Below, one piece after another: positions 34,570 through 44,438 of a stretch of 64,000 nt of DNA. The notes under the pieces were generated by a model. The model was not told the origin of the DNA, searched no databases, and worked only from the letters and a program-made list of their open reading frames with translations. Both the position numbers and the translations under genes were made by a program. The stretch lies in NCBI RefSeq assembly GCF_011759605.1, contig NZ_JAAOYX010000001.1, positions 1,116,001 through 1,180,000 on the forward strand, written 5' to 3'. The DNA is from Luteibacter sp. SG786. Its GTDB lineage: Bacteria > Pseudomonadota > Gammaproteobacteria > Xanthomonadales > Rhodanobacteraceae. How positions within the stretch are numbered: position 1 is the stretch's first letter; every line of letters starts with the position of its first letter.

Positions 34570-35673
34570 TCAGATCTTTCGAAGGAACCCGCCGATCGCC
34601 CGGCTGTAGTTCTCGATGTCCACCAGGAAGGCATCGTGCCCCTGCGGGGAGTCCAGGGCCACGAAATCGACGCTGGCGCCGGCGGCCTCCAGGCCCTTCG
34701 CGATCGTTTCCTGCTGTTCCAGGGGGAACAGGATGTCGGTGCTCACGCCGATGACCAGCGCCCGGTCCACATGGATGCGTGCCAGGCCGCGCATCACGTC
34801 GCCCTCGCCGTATTCGGCCACGTCGAACCAGTCGCTGGCGCGGGACAGGTAGAGGTAGCTGTTCGGATCGAACTGCCGGTTGAAACGGCGTGCATGGCCT
34901 TCCAGGTACGACTCCACCTGGAATTCGAAGCCGAAAGGCGCGTTCTCGTCGCGTTCGTCCGGATCGAGGCGGATGCGCGCGAAACGGCCGTTCCATTCCA
35001 TAGCCGAGCGATAGGTGATGACGCCCAGCTTGCGCGCGATGCTCATGCCGTGTTCCGGCCACTCGTTGCCTTTGTACTGGCCATGACGCCAGTTCGGATC
35101 GAGACGGATGGCCTCGCGTTGCAGGGAGCGGATGGCGATGGCGAACGGCTGCGCCTGGGGCGCCGTGTCCACGCTGATGTGCGTCCGCACGCTGCCCGGA
35201 TGCAGCAGCATGTACGCGAGCGCGCTCATGCCCCCCATGGAACACCCGACGAGGCAGGCCAGCCGGTCGATACCCAACCCGGAAACAGCCTCGTGAGCGG
35301 CGTTGGCGACGTCCTCGAGCGAAAGCTCGGGGAAGGTGAGCCGGTAGGGCTCGCCCGTGGCCGGATCGATGGAGGCGGGGCAGGTGGAGCCCTTGTCGCT
35401 GCCCAGCGAGTTCACGCAGATGACGAAGAAGCGATCGGTGTCAAATGCGCGGCCGGGGCCTATCATGTCGTCCCACCAGCCGCGTGTGGGGTCTTCGGCA
35501 TTCGCCGCGGCATGGGCGCTGGGCGAGAGACCCGTGAGGATCAGGATCGCGTTGTCCCGCGCCGGCGCGAGCGTGCCCCAGGTTTCGAAAGCCACGCGGG
35601 CGCCGTGCAGTTCGCCGCCGCGCTTCATGCGGAACGGTGAGGAAAGCGAGTGGTAGCGGCGCGCGTCGCCCAT
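34570..35673 (-). CDS. metX: MetX-family O-acyltransferase (homoserine or serine)
   Basis: A 367-residue alpha/beta-hydrolase acyltransferase. NSLGSDKGSTCPASIDP matches the acyl/substrate loop, LVGCSMGGMSALAYML holds the nucleophile Ser, and DILFPLEQQE and SPQGHDAFL carry the Asp and His. The family acylates homoserine for methionine synthesis with acetyl- or succinyl-CoA; some xanthomonad members are serine O-succinyltransferases feeding cysteine synthesis. STCPAS in the loop differs from the TTGPSS common in acetyltransferases, so specificity is left open. ATG 35673 follows AAGGA. It starts 11 bp after the ccmI stop. Confidence 0.85.
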   Translation of the reverse strand: MGDARRYHSLSSPFRMKRGGELHGARVAFETWGTLAPARDNAILILTGLSPSAHAAANAEDPTRGWWDDMIGPGRAFDTDRFFVICVNSLGSDKGSTCPASIDPATGEPYRLTFPELSLEDVANAAHEAVSGLGIDRLACLVGCSMGGMSALAYMLLHPGSVRTHISVDTAPQAQPFAIAIRSLQREAIRLDPNWRHGQYKGNEWPEHGMSIARKLGVITYRSAMEWNGRFARIRLDPDERDENAPFGFEFQVESYLEGHARRFNRQFDPNSYLYLSRASDWFDVAEYGEGDVMRGLARIHVDRALVIGVSTDILFPLEQQETIAKGLEAAGASVDFVALDSPQGHDAFLVDIENYSRAIGGFLRKI

Positions 35674-35684
35674 GTGTGGTTCCT

Positions 35685-36386
35685 TCACGGTTTGCCGTCG
35701 ATGGTGCCACGCCCCGCGTCGGGCTGTCCCGCGGCGGCGCGTTTCTCCGCCACGGCGATCTGCTGGGCGACGGCATGGGCCACGTTGGAGTCCGGATCGA
35801 GCAGGGGCTGCAACTTGCGCCAGGTGCCGGCCGCGTCCGCATAGCGCTCTTGCTGGAACTGCGCGATGCCCAGCAGCCACAGTGCGCGCTGACTGTCGGG
35901 TTCAATGGCGATCGCCCCCTGCAGCAGATCCAGGGCGCGCCCCTCGATGCGATGGTCCGCACGCACCAGCGAATCCGCTTCCGCCCAGCCGACCATGGCG
36001 GCGACGTTCTTCGCGTCGGCCTTCAGCGCATGGTCGTACGCGCTGCGCGCGTCGGCGGGCTGTTTGAGCATGGCGTACGTCTTGCCCAGCAGCACCCAGG
36101 CTTCGGCGTCGTCCGGGTGATCCTTCACGCGCGCCAGCAACTGGTCGATGGCTTCGCCGACCGTCATTTCCCTGGCCGGCTCCACGCCGCCCAGCGTCGA
36201 AGGCGTGCCCACCAGCAGATACATGCCGACGCTGGCGAGCGGCACGACGATCGCGATGGCCACGGCCAGGCCGAAGACAGCGCGCGAGCGCCCATGGCGC
36301 CGGCCCTGGCGAACGAGGGGAACGAGCAGCAGGGCGAGCGCGAGGGCGAGCATGGCCCCCGCGACGAGATAGAACGCGAGAGTCAC
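35685..36386 (-). CDS. ccmI: CcmI, cytochrome c maturation TPR protein
   Basis: About 233 residues from a GTG start (36384-36386) overlapping the ccmH stop by 4 bp. Two membrane segments (about 2-20 and 35-55) precede a TPR domain (HPDDAEAWVLLGKTYAMLKQ, AKNVAAMVGWAEADSL and later repeats). CcmI chaperones apocytochrome c to the CcmF/H haem ligation complex. The GTG start gives the expected N-terminus beginning with the first membrane helix. Confidence 0.88.
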   Translation of the reverse strand: MTLAFYLVAGAMLALALALLLVPLVRQGRRHGRSRAVFGLAVAIAIVVPLASVGMYLLVGTPSTLGGVEPAREMTVGEAIDQLLARVKDHPDDAEAWVLLGKTYAMLKQPADARSAYDHALKADAKNVAAMVGWAEADSLVRADHRIEGRALDLLQGAIAIEPDSQRALWLLGIAQFQQERYADAAGTWRKLQPLLDPDSNVAHAVAQQIAVAEKRAAAGQPDAGRGTIDGKP

Positions 36387-36823
36387 CAGTCGTCCTCGGT
36401 ATCGTTGGCGGGTGTGGACGCGGGCACCTGCCGGGCGCGACGGCGCACCTGGATGGCGACGACGACGGCACCGGCGGCCAACAGCACGGCCGGCCCGAAC
36501 CACAGCAGCCACGTGGAGGGCTCCACCGGCGGCTTGTACAGCACGAATTGGGAATAGCGGTCGACGAGGTAGGTCTTGATCTCGTCGTCGCTCTTGCCTG
36601 CCTGGATCATCTCGAACACCTGCCGGCGCAGGTCGTGCGCGATCGGGGCATTCGAATCGGCCAGGGTTTCGTTCTGGCACATCGGGCAGCGCAGCTCGGC
36701 GCTCAGGCGCTGGAACCGCACCTCTTCCGCACGGTCGCGGAACGGCAGCGGCTGGATCGCCTGCGCGAACGCCAGTACCGGCAGAAGGCAGAGGATGAGC
36801 CAGGCGAGAGCGCGGCGCATCAC
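36383..36823 (-). CDS. ccmH: CcmH, cytochrome c maturation thiol reductase
   Basis: A 146-residue membrane-anchored protein: signal/anchor at the N-terminus, the redox motif LRCPMCQN (about 45-52) and a second membrane helix (about 100-125). CcmH keeps apocytochrome haem-binding cysteines reduced before ligation. The ATG at 36823 overlaps the ccmG stop (ATGA). Confidence 0.95.
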   Translation of the reverse strand: MMRRALAWLILCLLPVLAFAQAIQPLPFRDRAEEVRFQRLSAELRCPMCQNETLADSNAPIAHDLRRQVFEMIQAGKSDDEIKTYLVDRYSQFVLYKPPVEPSTWLLWFGPAVLLAAGAVVVAIQVRRRARQVPASTPANDTEDDW

Positions 36824-37362
36824 GGCGTTTCCTTCGCGAGGGCTGCCAGAGCCGGACGAATTTCCTTGTCCAGCACCTCGGGGGTGATGGGGCCGATGCG
36901 CTTGTAGCGGATCACGCCTCGTCCGTCGATCAGGAAGGTTTCCGGAGCGGCATACACGCCGAAGTCGATGCCGGTACGGCCGTCACGGTCGGCGACGATC
37001 ACGTCGAACGGATTGCCGTGCTCCGCCAGCCATGCCCTGGCGGCCTGCGGATCGTCCTTATAGTTGAAGCCGACGATGGGAAGGCCGAGCTGCTTCACGT
37101 CGGTCATCAGCATGGGATGCTCGTGCACGCACTCGATGCACCAGCTGGCGAACACGTTGAGGAAATAAGGCTTGCCCAGCAGCGAGGCCTTGTCGACCAT
37201 GCGCGCCGGTTCGCCCAGCACCGGCAGCGAGAACGCGGGCGCCGGCTTGTCGATCAGCGGCGACACGATCTCGTGCTGGTCGTGCTGCGTGTTCCACCAG
37301 ATACCGAAGCCGAACAGGCCGACGAGCAGCAGGAAGGCGAACAGGGGCAGGAGGCGACTCAT
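36820..37362 (-). CDS. ccmG: CcmG/DsbE thiol-disulfide reductase
   Basis: A 180-residue thioredoxin-fold protein with an N-terminal membrane anchor ([20 protein letters not shown]). The active site is FASWCIECVHEHP; the CIEC pair is a variant of the usual CxPC. YAAPETFLID carries the cis-Pro segment. It supplies reductant to CcmH or apocytochrome. ATG 37362 overlaps the ccmF stop by 4 bp, favouring it over an in-frame ATG at 37455. Confidence 0.93.
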   Translation of the reverse strand: MSRLLPLFAFLLLVGLFGFGIWWNTQHDQHEIVSPLIDKPAPAFSLPVLGEPARMVDKASLLGKPYFLNVFASWCIECVHEHPMLMTDVKQLGLPIVGFNYKDDPQAARAWLAEHGNPFDVIVADRDGRTGIDFGVYAAPETFLIDGRGVIRYKRIGPITPEVLDKEIRPALAALAKETP

Positions 37363-39347
37363 GCCGGCGACTCTCCCGTCTTCAATGCCGGGCTGGCGGG
37401 CTGCGTGGCGGCCGCTTCCGCGGCGATCTTCTTCGCCCGGAAACGCCGCTCGCACGCGGCGAGGAATCCGCCGGCCATCATGAAGAGGCCACCGAGCCAG
37501 ATCCAGCGCACGAAGGGTTTGTGATACAGGCGAACGGCCCAGGCGCCGGCTGCGTCGTTGGCGTCCATGGGTTCGCCCAGCGCCACGTAGATGTCGCGGA
37601 AGAGGCCGGCGTCGATCGCGGATTCCGTCTGCACCTGTCCACGTGAATACGTGCGCTTCTGCGGATGCATGGTGCCCACCGTGTCGCCGTTGCGCAGGAT
37701 GGTGACGATGCCTTCGTCGGCGCGCCAGTTCGGACCCTCGGTTTCTTCCACGCCATCGAACCGGAAGTCGTAACCACCGACGGATGCCACCTCACCGGGG
37801 GCGAGGCGCACGTCGCGCTCGACGCTGAGCGACTCGGACAGCATGACGCCGATGAGGAAAATGGCGACGCCGGCATGGGCGATCAGCATGCCGCCCATTT
37901 CAGCGGGGAAACGGCGGCCGCGCGGCATCTCGCGCCAGCGCTTCACGACATAGGCGAGCGTGCCCGCGCCCACCCACACCGCGCCCGCGACGCCAGCGAT
38001 GGCGCGCAGGTGCCCTTGCGCGAAGAACGCGGCGGCGATGGCACAGACCACGGCCGCCACGCCGGCACGCAGCGCCATGGCCGTCAGCTGGCGGCCTTCC
38101 GCGTGGCCCCAGCGCAGGTACGGGCCGAACGGCAGCAGCAACACGGCGGGTGCCATCAGCAGCACGAAGAGGAAACCGAAGTACGGCGGCCCGACCGATA
38201 CGCGGCCGAGGTTCAGCGCGTCGCCGATCAGCGGGAACAGCGTGCCGAGCAGCACCATGGCGGCGGCCGTGGTGAACAGCAGGTTCGCGATCATGATGCC
38301 GGTCTCGCGCGACAGCGGAGCAAACGGCTTGCCGGTGGCGACCTTGGGCGCGCGGATGGCGTAGAGCAGCAGGGAGCCGCCGATCACGATGACCAGAAAG
38401 CCGAGGATGTACAGGCCGCGGCGCGGATCGGAGGCGAACGCATGCACCGAGGTGAGCACGCCGGAACGCACGAGGAAGGTGCCCAGCAGCGACAGGGAAA
38501 AGGCGAAGAGCGACAGCAACACTGTCCATGCAGGCAAGGAACCGCGCTTTTCCGTCACCGCTTGCGCGTGGATCAGCGCCACGCCCACCAGCCACGGCAT
38601 GAACGAGGCGTTCTCCACCGGGTCCCAGAACCACCAGCCGCCCCAGCCCAGTTCCGCATAGGCCCACCAGCTGCCGGCCACGATGCCGAGGGTGAGGAAT
38701 GCCCAGGCCACGTTCGTCCAGGGGCGCGCCCAGCGTACCCAGGCCTGTTCCATGCCACCGCCCAGCAGCGCGGCGATGGAAAAGGCGAAGGCCACGGAGA
38801 AACCCACGTAACCCATGTAGAGCACGGGCGGGTGGAAGGTCATGCCCGGGTCCTGCAACACGGGGTTCAGGTCGCCGCCGTCTGCCGGCATGGGCAGTTC
38901 GCGCAGGAACGGATTCGAGGTGAACAGGATGAAGGCGAGGAAGCCCACGCCGATGAGCCCGAGTACGCCGAGCACGCGTGCCACGAACGCATCCGGCAGA
39001 TGGCGACTGAAGGCGGCCAGTGCCAGCGACCACACGTTGAGGATGAACACCCACAGCAGCATCGAACCCTCGTGCGCGCCCCATACCGCGGTGACGCGGT
39101 AATACCAGGGCAGGGCAAGGTTCGAGTTGTCGGCCACGTACGCCACCGAGAAGTCGTAGCTCAGGAACGCGTAGATCAGGATCGCCATGGCGGCGAACAC
39201 GAACACGGCCTGACCGGCCGCGGTGGGGCGCGCCGTGGCGATGAGCGCGGCATTGCCGCGCCAGGCGCCCACTATGGGCAGCACACCCTGGGCCAGCGCG
39301 AGGATCAGCGCCAGGACGAGGGCGAACTGGCCAAGCTCGGGGATCAT
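37359..39347 (-). CDS. ccmF: CcmF, haem lyase core subunit
   Basis: A 662-residue polytopic protein of the haem-handling family. The tryptophan-rich [19 protein letters not shown] motif (about 235-253) and many membrane helices are evident, with a periplasmic domain near the C-terminus ([15 protein letters not shown] region). CcmF accepts haem from holo-CcmE and joins it to apocytochrome c. It overlaps ccmE and ccmG by 4 bp each. Confidence 0.97.
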   Translation of the reverse strand: MIPELGQFALVLALILALAQGVLPIVGAWRGNAALIATARPTAAGQAVFVFAAMAILIYAFLSYDFSVAYVADNSNLALPWYYRVTAVWGAHEGSMLLWVFILNVWSLALAAFSRHLPDAFVARVLGVLGLIGVGFLAFILFTSNPFLRELPMPADGGDLNPVLQDPGMTFHPPVLYMGYVGFSVAFAFSIAALLGGGMEQAWVRWARPWTNVAWAFLTLGIVAGSWWAYAELGWGGWWFWDPVENASFMPWLVGVALIHAQAVTEKRGSLPAWTVLLSLFAFSLSLLGTFLVRSGVLTSVHAFASDPRRGLYILGFLVIVIGGSLLLYAIRAPKVATGKPFAPLSRETGIMIANLLFTTAAAMVLLGTLFPLIGDALNLGRVSVGPPYFGFLFVLLMAPAVLLLPFGPYLRWGHAEGRQLTAMALRAGVAAVVCAIAAAFFAQGHLRAIAGVAGAVWVGAGTLAYVVKRWREMPRGRRFPAEMGGMLIAHAGVAIFLIGVMLSESLSVERDVRLAPGEVASVGGYDFRFDGVEETEGPNWRADEGIVTILRNGDTVGTMHPQKRTYSRGQVQTESAIDAGLFRDIYVALGEPMDANDAAGAWAVRLYHKPFVRWIWLGGLFMMAGGFLAACERRFRAKKIAAEAAATQPASPALKTGESPA

Positions 39348-39811
39348 GGTTGCGGATCCTTCATGGCCTTGTCGTCGATCTTGCGGTTCTCGTGCGCCTT
39401 GGCCATGGCGTCCTTGAGTTCCTTCGGCATGTAGTTCTCGTCGTGCTTCGCGAGCACTTCGCTGGCGATGAAGCGGCCGCTGTCCATGCGCCCGGTGGCG
39501 ATCACGGACTGGTTGTCGCGGAACAGGTCGGGAAGGATGCCCGTGTACTCCACCGGCATGGCGCCTGCGTCGTCCACCACGATGAAACTCACCTTCAACG
39601 AATCCGCGGCGCGCTGGATGGAGCCGGCCTTCACCATGCCGCCCAGGCGGAAGGTGGGGTACTGCGTGGCCTGGCCTTCCTGCACCTGGCTGGGGGTGAA
39701 GAGGTAGTTCATGTTCCGCTGCAGCGCGAACACGATGAGCCCGACCGCCACGACGGCGGCGACCACGACGGAGACCACGATGGCGAGACGGCGTTTACGC
39801 GTTGGATTCAT
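39344..39811 (-). CDS. ccmE: CcmE, periplasmic haem chaperone
   Basis: A 155-residue protein: basic N-terminus with a membrane anchor (about 9-30), then an OB-fold domain containing [11 protein letters not shown] and [12 protein letters not shown]. The haem-attaching histidine lies in AKHDENYMP (about 127). It carries haem from CcmC to CcmF. Overlaps the ccmD 3' end by 17 bp. Confidence 0.96.
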   Translation of the reverse strand: MNPTRKRRLAIVVSVVVAAVVAVGLIVFALQRNMNYLFTPSQVQEGQATQYPTFRLGGMVKAGSIQRAADSLKVSFIVVDDAGAMPVEYTGILPDLFRDNQSVIATGRMDSGRFIASEVLAKHDENYMPKELKDAMAKAHENRKIDDKAMKDPQP

Positions 39812-39995
39812 TGCTTGGAGGGGTTCCCGGCCGGCGGCGGTTTTCCTGGCGCGCGATCCGCGCGCGCAATTCGCGCAGGTTGCGGCGGCGCCTGGCCAAC
39901 GGGGCCAGCGTGTCGATGAGGAGGACGATGAAGAAGACGGCGACGGACGACCACACATAGAAGCCGTAAGCGCCCATGGCGAGGGACGGGTTCAT
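39795..39995 (-). CDS. ccmD: CcmD, haem exporter accessory protein
   Basis: A 66-residue protein with a single membrane helix ([20 protein letters not shown]) and an Arg-rich cytoplasmic tail. It helps release holo-CcmE from CcmABC. ATG 39993-39995 overlaps the ccmC stop (ATGA); the end overlaps ccmE. Confidence 0.9.
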   Translation of the reverse strand: MNPSLAMGAYGFYVWSSVAVFFIVLLIDTLAPLARRRRNLRELRARIARQENRRRPGTPPSNESNA

Positions 39996-40756
39996 GCGCC
40001 GCTCCCGTCGCGATGCGCGAGCAGCTCGCGCACCCAGCCCTTGCCGCTCTCGGAAGCGATGAGGTCGGCACGCACGCGGGCGAAGAGGCTGGCGATGTAG
40101 TAGAGCTTGGTGGCGGCCATCATGGTGAGCAGCGGCCAGAGCATGCTCGCTTCGATGTGCGAAGGTCCGAGCAGGCGCACCGTGGAGCCCTGGTGCAGCG
40201 TGTTCCACCAGTTCACGGAGAAATGCACGATGGGCACGTTCACCGCGCCCACGAGCACGAGGAACGAGGCGGCGCGGGCGCCCTGGCGACGGTCCTCGAA
40301 GGAGTGGTAGAGCCCGATCACCCCGAGGTAGATGAAAAGCAGCACCAGTTCGGACGTGAGCCGCGCGTCCCAGGTCCACCACGTGCCCCACATCGGCTTG
40401 CCCCAGAGCGAACCGGTGACGAGGGTGATGAAGGTGAACGCGGCGCCCACCGGCGCGGATTCCATGGCCACCACCTCGGCGATCTTGATCCGCCACACCA
40501 GGCCGACGAAGGCGGCGACGGCCATGGCGCCGTAGATGAAAAGACTCATCCAGGCACTGGGCACGTGCACGAAGATGATGCGGTATGCGTCGCCCTGCTG
40601 GTAATCCGCGGGCGCGACGAACAGGCCACCGTAAAGGGCGACGCCCGCCAGTACGAGCGCAAGGCCGAGCGCCCAGGGCCTCACGGCTCCGGCGAAACGG
40701 TAGAACACCGGCGGCGAGCCGAGGCGGTGAAGCCAGAGCGGAACCCAGTTAGCCAT
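39992..40756 (-). CDS. ccmC: CcmC, haem-handling membrane protein
   Basis: A 254-residue protein with six membrane helices, HVPSAW, the tryptophan-rich WGTWWTWDARLTS (about 125-137) and the NVPIVHFSVNWWNTLH His motif. It presents haem to CcmE. ATG 40756 follows GAGGA; a 67-bp gap separates it from the ccmB stop, the only gap of its size in the operon. Confidence 0.95.
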   Translation of the reverse strand: MANWVPLWLHRLGSPPVFYRFAGAVRPWALGLALVLAGVALYGGLFVAPADYQQGDAYRIIFVHVPSAWMSLFIYGAMAVAAFVGLVWRIKIAEVVAMESAPVGAAFTFITLVTGSLWGKPMWGTWWTWDARLTSELVLLFIYLGVIGLYHSFEDRRQGARAASFLVLVGAVNVPIVHFSVNWWNTLHQGSTVRLLGPSHIEASMLWPLLTMMAATKLYYIASLFARVRADLIASESGKGWVRELLAHRDGSGA

Positions 40757-40823
40757 CGATCCTCGTCGCAAGTTCGTTCAAACACCATGTGTCCCCCTTT
40801 CGGGCCACAGGGTTGCTTCGCGT

Positions 40824-41510
40824 TCATGTGTCCATGGCGATGCGGAGCGCGGCGGCACAGGCGAGGGGTGCCAGCACCACCGCCATGGCGAGCCCGGCGC
40901 CCAGCCAGGCGATCGGCGCGATCCACGGGAGCCCTTCCTGCGCGGCGGCCACGGCCCCGGCGGCGAAAATCACGACCGGCACGCACAACGGCAGCAACAT
41001 GAGCGCCAGAAGCATACCAGAGCGCCTCGACCCCGCCGTCAGCGCGACCAGCACGGCGCCGAGGAGGCTGAGCAGCGGCGTTGCGAGCACGAGCGCGAAA
41101 ACCAGCACTGGCGTGGCTGGCGCGGGGAGCTTCAGCATGCCGGCGAGAAGCGGCGCCACGACGATCAACGGCAGCGAGGAGGTGATCCAGTGCGCGAGGA
41201 TCTTCATGCCCACCAGCAAGGCCAGGGGCTGCGGCGCGAGCATCAGTTGCTCCATCGAGCCGTCTTCGATGTCCGCGCGGAAGAGGTTGTCCAGGGACAG
41301 CAGCACGGCCAGCAGCACCGTGACGAACACCACGCCACCGGCGATGCGGGCGAGGAGGGTGGGCTCGGGCCCGAGCGCGAACGGGAACAGCGTGGCGACG
41401 ATCAGCGCGTAGAGCACCGGCATGGCGATGTCGCCGCGGCGGCGCCAGGCCAGGGTGAGGTCGCGCCGCAGCAGTGCGGCGCACGCGGCGGACGTGCTGC
41501 CGGGCGTCAT
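40824..41510 (-). CDS. ccmB: CcmB, ABC-type permease of the Ccm system
   Basis: A 228-residue six-helix permease (LLRRDLTLAWRRRGDIAMPV start, DNLFRADIEDGSMEQLML cytoplasmic loop). With CcmA it powers release of haem-loaded CcmE. The ATG at 41510 overlaps the ccmA stop by 4 bp. Confidence 0.94.
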   Translation of the reverse strand: MTPGSTSAACAALLRRDLTLAWRRRGDIAMPVLYALIVATLFPFALGPEPTLLARIAGGVVFVTVLLAVLLSLDNLFRADIEDGSMEQLMLAPQPLALLVGMKILAHWITSSLPLIVVAPLLAGMLKLPAPATPVLVFALVLATPLLSLLGAVLVALTAGSRRSGMLLALMLLPLCVPVVIFAAGAVAAAQEGLPWIAPIAWLGAGLAMAVVLAPLACAAALRIAMDT

Positions 41511-42142
41511 GCGTGCAACCGGATGCGTCGAGGTTCGCCCCCGGCGAAACTGACGGCGCCGTGGCTCGTGACGAGGGCGGCGCCGCCACGCCCGGCGTGG
41601 CCTTCCAGCAGCCGGTTCACGAGCGCGATGCCCTCGCGGTCCAGGTTGGCGTAGGGCTCGTCGAGCAACCACACGCGCGCCGGCAGCAACAGCAACCGTG
41701 CCAGCGCGGCACGCTTCTTCTGGCCTGCCGAGAGACGGCGCACCGGTTCGTCCTCGAAACCGGCCAGGCCCACCTCGGCCAGCGCGGCGTTGGCGCTCGT
41801 GCCCTGGCGTTGGCCGTACAGGCCGACGCTCACGCGCAGGTTCTCGCGCGCGGAGAGATCCAGCTTGAGGCCGAGGTGGTGGCCCAGGAACACCACCGCA
41901 CCGGCCATCGTGTCGAGCGAGAAGGCAGCGCCGTCCAGCCGGACCTCGCCTTCGCCCGGTCGCAGCATGCCCGTCAGCACGCGCATCAAGGTGGTCTTGC
42001 CGCTGCCGTTGTCGCCTTCCACCAGCGCGACCTCGCCGGCACGCAGCGCGAAATCCAACGGCCCGAACACCGGCTCGTCCTGCCGCAGGAAGCGCAGCGC
42101 GCGGGCTTCGAGCAAGGGAGCGGGGTGGGGGGCGGAAGTCAT
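41507..42142 (-). CDS. ccmA: CcmA, ATPase of the Ccm ABC complex
   Basis: A 211-residue ABC ATPase: Walker A GDNGSGKTT, signature LSAGQKKRAALAR, Walker B VWLLDEPYANLD, switch His in VTSHG. First gene of ccmABCDEFGHI. No strong ribosome-binding site precedes ATG 42142; GTG 42145 is an alternative. Confidence 0.93.
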   Translation of the reverse strand: MTSAPHPAPLLEARALRFLRQDEPVFGPLDFALRAGEVALVEGDNGSGKTTLMRVLTGMLRPGEGEVRLDGAAFSLDTMAGAVVFLGHHLGLKLDLSARENLRVSVGLYGQRQGTSANAALAEVGLAGFEDEPVRRLSAGQKKRAALARLLLLPARVWLLDEPYANLDREGIALVNRLLEGHAGRGGAALVTSHGAVSFAGGEPRRIRLHA

Positions 42143-42252
42143 CACGCGATTGTTGCGGTCATGGCGGGAGTTGTCCACGCTTCGTGTGGGAGCAACTGTC
42201 CATTTCGAAGCCCTTCCCAAGCATGGAGGTTGCTTCACAAGCATGCGAGCTT

Positions 42253-42339
42253 TGTGTGGGAGCCGCTTCAGCGGCGATGGGCGCTTGCGGCAAGGTTGCC
42301 CGCTGCCGCGGGATCGCCGGCAAAGCCGGCTCCCACACA
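42253..42339. repeat. REP/BIME-like element, family A (copy 1)
   Basis: Two facing palindromic repeats: TGTGGGAGCCGCTTCAGCGG at the left and its inverted partner (GCCGGC...GGCTCCCACACA) at the right, with a GC-rich core between. Similar pairs lie at 56934-57010 and 59820-59902. It sits in the gap upstream of ccmA and downstream of kmo's stop. Confidence 0.8.
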
Positions 42340-42377
42340 GAGCAGGTCGGCTCCCAAGAAAGCGGAGGCCCGACCCG

Positions 42378-43745
42378 TTACAGCAGCGAGGGCAGCGGAG
42401 GGAGAGTGGCCTCAAGCGTGCGCACGGCGGTATCCAGATCCACCGACGCCACGGTGTCGTGTCCCTTCAGCAGTTGCTCCACCAGCACATCCTGCGCGCG
42501 GCCGCGCTCAAGCGCATACGCATAGGGCAGGTGGGTGAAGGTGACCATGCGATAGCGCGGCAGGTAGTGCGTGGGCGAACGTTCTGCCAGCAGGGCACCG
42601 AGTTCGCGCTTGCGCAGGTAGTGCGGGTCCGCCACGGAGTCGCGCATTTCCACGTAGTTTTCCAGCGCCATCTTTGCGATGGCATCCGCATTCGGCTTGC
42701 GTTTCGCTTCGAAGGCCGCGAACACGGCCGCGGCGTCGTTCGGTTGCGCGGCGAAGAGATCCGCCAGCTCGGCGGCATCCTCGAAGCCGCAGTTCATGCC
42801 TTGCCCATGGAACGGCACGATGGCGTGCGCCGCGTCGCCGATCAGCAGCGCGCGTCCGCCGATATGCCAGCGGTCGAGGTAGAGCGTGCCCAGGGTGCCC
42901 ACCGGATGTGCCGCCCAGTCGGCCGCGAAGTCGGGCATCAGTGCGAGCGCATCGGGGAATTCGGACCGGAAGAACGCTTCGGCGGCGCCCGCTCCGGCAA
43001 TGCTGCGAAAGCTCGGATGCGGCCCGTCGTTCGGCAGGAACAGCGTCACGGTGAAGCTGCCTTCGCGATTCGGCAGCGCAATGCACATGTAATGGCCGCG
43101 CGGCCAGATATGCAGCGCGTTGCGCTCGATCGCGAACGGCGCGGACGGATCGCGGCGGGGCGGGATTTCCAGCTCCTTGTAACCGTGGCCCAGTTCCTCC
43201 ACGCGTTCGCCCAGCGGCGCATGCGCGTGCATGGCGGCACGCAGGGCCGACCCGGCACCATCGGCTCCGATCACCACCGGCGCATCGACGGTGCTCTCGT
43301 TGCCGGCGCTGTCGCGCAGGCGCAGCGTTCCCGCTTCCAGATCGGCACCGGCCAGGCCCTGGTCGAAGTGCACCGTGGCGCCCGCTGCCTCGGCGGCGTC
43401 CAGCATCAGGGTATTGAGTCCGCCGCGCGATACCGACCAGATCACTTCGGTGTCGTCCACGCCATAGCGTTGGAGCCCGCTATGGCCGGCAGGATCGTGC
43501 ACCATTCGGCCGCGCATCATCACGGCCTGTTCGAGCACGCGGTCTGCCAGTCCGGTGGCGCGCAGAGCGTGCAGGCCGCGCTCCGCGAGCGCGAGGTTGA
43601 TCGAGCGCCCCCCGAGGAAGCCGGCCTTGCGCGGGTCCGGGCGCTTTTCGTAGACGGTGACGCGAAAGCCGCGTTGGGTCAGCAGGGTGGCCACCATGGC
43701 GCCGACCAATCCGGCGCCGACCACGGCGATGTCGTTACGGGGCAT
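42378..43745 (-). CDS. kmo: kynurenine 3-monooxygenase
   Basis: A 455-residue FAD monooxygenase hydroxylating kynurenine for tryptophan breakdown or NAD synthesis. Motifs: VVGAGLVGAMVATLL (FAD), RSINLALAERG, RGGLN, GADGAGSALR and the second FAD motif GDAAHAIVPFHGQGMNCGFED. ATG 43745 has GAAGG five bases upstream and starts right before the FAD strand. No other kynurenine-pathway gene lies in the window, so it stands alone here. Confidence 0.93.
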   Translation of the reverse strand: MPRNDIAVVGAGLVGAMVATLLTQRGFRVTVYEKRPDPRKAGFLGGRSINLALAERGLHALRATGLADRVLEQAVMMRGRMVHDPAGHSGLQRYGVDDTEVIWSVSRGGLNTLMLDAAEAAGATVHFDQGLAGADLEAGTLRLRDSAGNESTVDAPVVIGADGAGSALRAAMHAHAPLGERVEELGHGYKELEIPPRRDPSAPFAIERNALHIWPRGHYMCIALPNREGSFTVTLFLPNDGPHPSFRSIAGAGAAEAFFRSEFPDALALMPDFAADWAAHPVGTLGTLYLDRWHIGGRALLIGDAAHAIVPFHGQGMNCGFEDAAELADLFAAQPNDAAAVFAAFEAKRKPNADAIAKMALENYVEMRDSVADPHYLRKRELGALLAERSPTHYLPRYRMVTFTHLPYAYALERGRAQDVLVEQLLKGHDTVASVDLDTAVRTLEATLPPLPSLL

Positions 43746-43830
43746 GGCGACCTTCGTCCGGACGCGATATTGCGGGGCAGCGCATCGTGCGCCGCAGCGC
43801 CGCCGGGGGCAAGAGGGCCGGGGGCGCCGG

Positions 43831-44331
43831 TCAGCTAGCCTTCTTGCCGGTGCGCGTGGCGGGCCGCACGGGTTCCGCCGGCTTGGCGGTGGCGGCATCG
43901 AGGAACCCGCGCTGCATCGACTTCCAGACGTCGAGATTGCGCTCGGTCATCTCGTTGAGCATGGACCATGGCGTCTGGCCCATCAGGCTGTTCAGCTGGT
44001 TGCGGAACTGCTGCTGCTGGTCGAGGAAGACCTGCAGGCTGCGCTCCAGGTACGGACCCATGAAGCCCTGCAGCGAATCGCCGTAGAAGCGGATGATGTG
44101 CGACAGCAGCTGCGGCGAGAGCATCGGCTGGCCGTGCTCTTCGTGCTCCGCGATGATCTGCAGCAACACCGATCGGGTCAGGTCCTCGCCGGACTTGGCG
44201 TCGCGAACCTCGAAAGTTTCCCCGTCGAGCACCAGCTGGCGTACCTCTTCCAGCGTGATGTAACTCGAGATTTCCGTATCGTAGAGACGACGGTTCGGAT
44301 ACTTCTTAATGATGCGTAGGGTTTGTGCCAT
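43831..44331 (-). CDS. phaR: PhaR, polyhydroxyalkanoate synthesis repressor
   Basis: A 166-residue regulator. The N-terminal DNA/PHB-binding domain RIIKKYPNRRLYDTEISSY (about 6-24) and the repeated central accumulation-regulator domain (LSHIIRFYGDSLQGFMGPYLE) are characteristic. PhaR represses phasin genes and is released by binding polymer granules. No phaC or phasin gene is in the window. Confidence 0.93.
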   Translation of the reverse strand: MAQTLRIIKKYPNRRLYDTEISSYITLEEVRQLVLDGETFEVRDAKSGEDLTRSVLLQIIAEHEEHGQPMLSPQLLSHIIRFYGDSLQGFMGPYLERSLQVFLDQQQQFRNQLNSLMGQTPWSMLNEMTERNLDVWKSMQRGFLDAATAKPAEPVRPATRTGKKAS

Positions 44332-44438
44332 GCGGCGAAAGCTACCACGAGGTATTGCGCCGCACCAGTTGTCCTAAGTCACGGTAATCGTTTTCAGATT
44401 TCACAAGTGGTATTTGGATCGATTTAGGTAACGTCGAT

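Noticed and set aside
37665-39434. A 589-codon frame antisense to ccmF
   Set aside because: Composition is His/Arg/Gly/Gln-rich and mirrors ccmF codons; ccmF is unmistakable.
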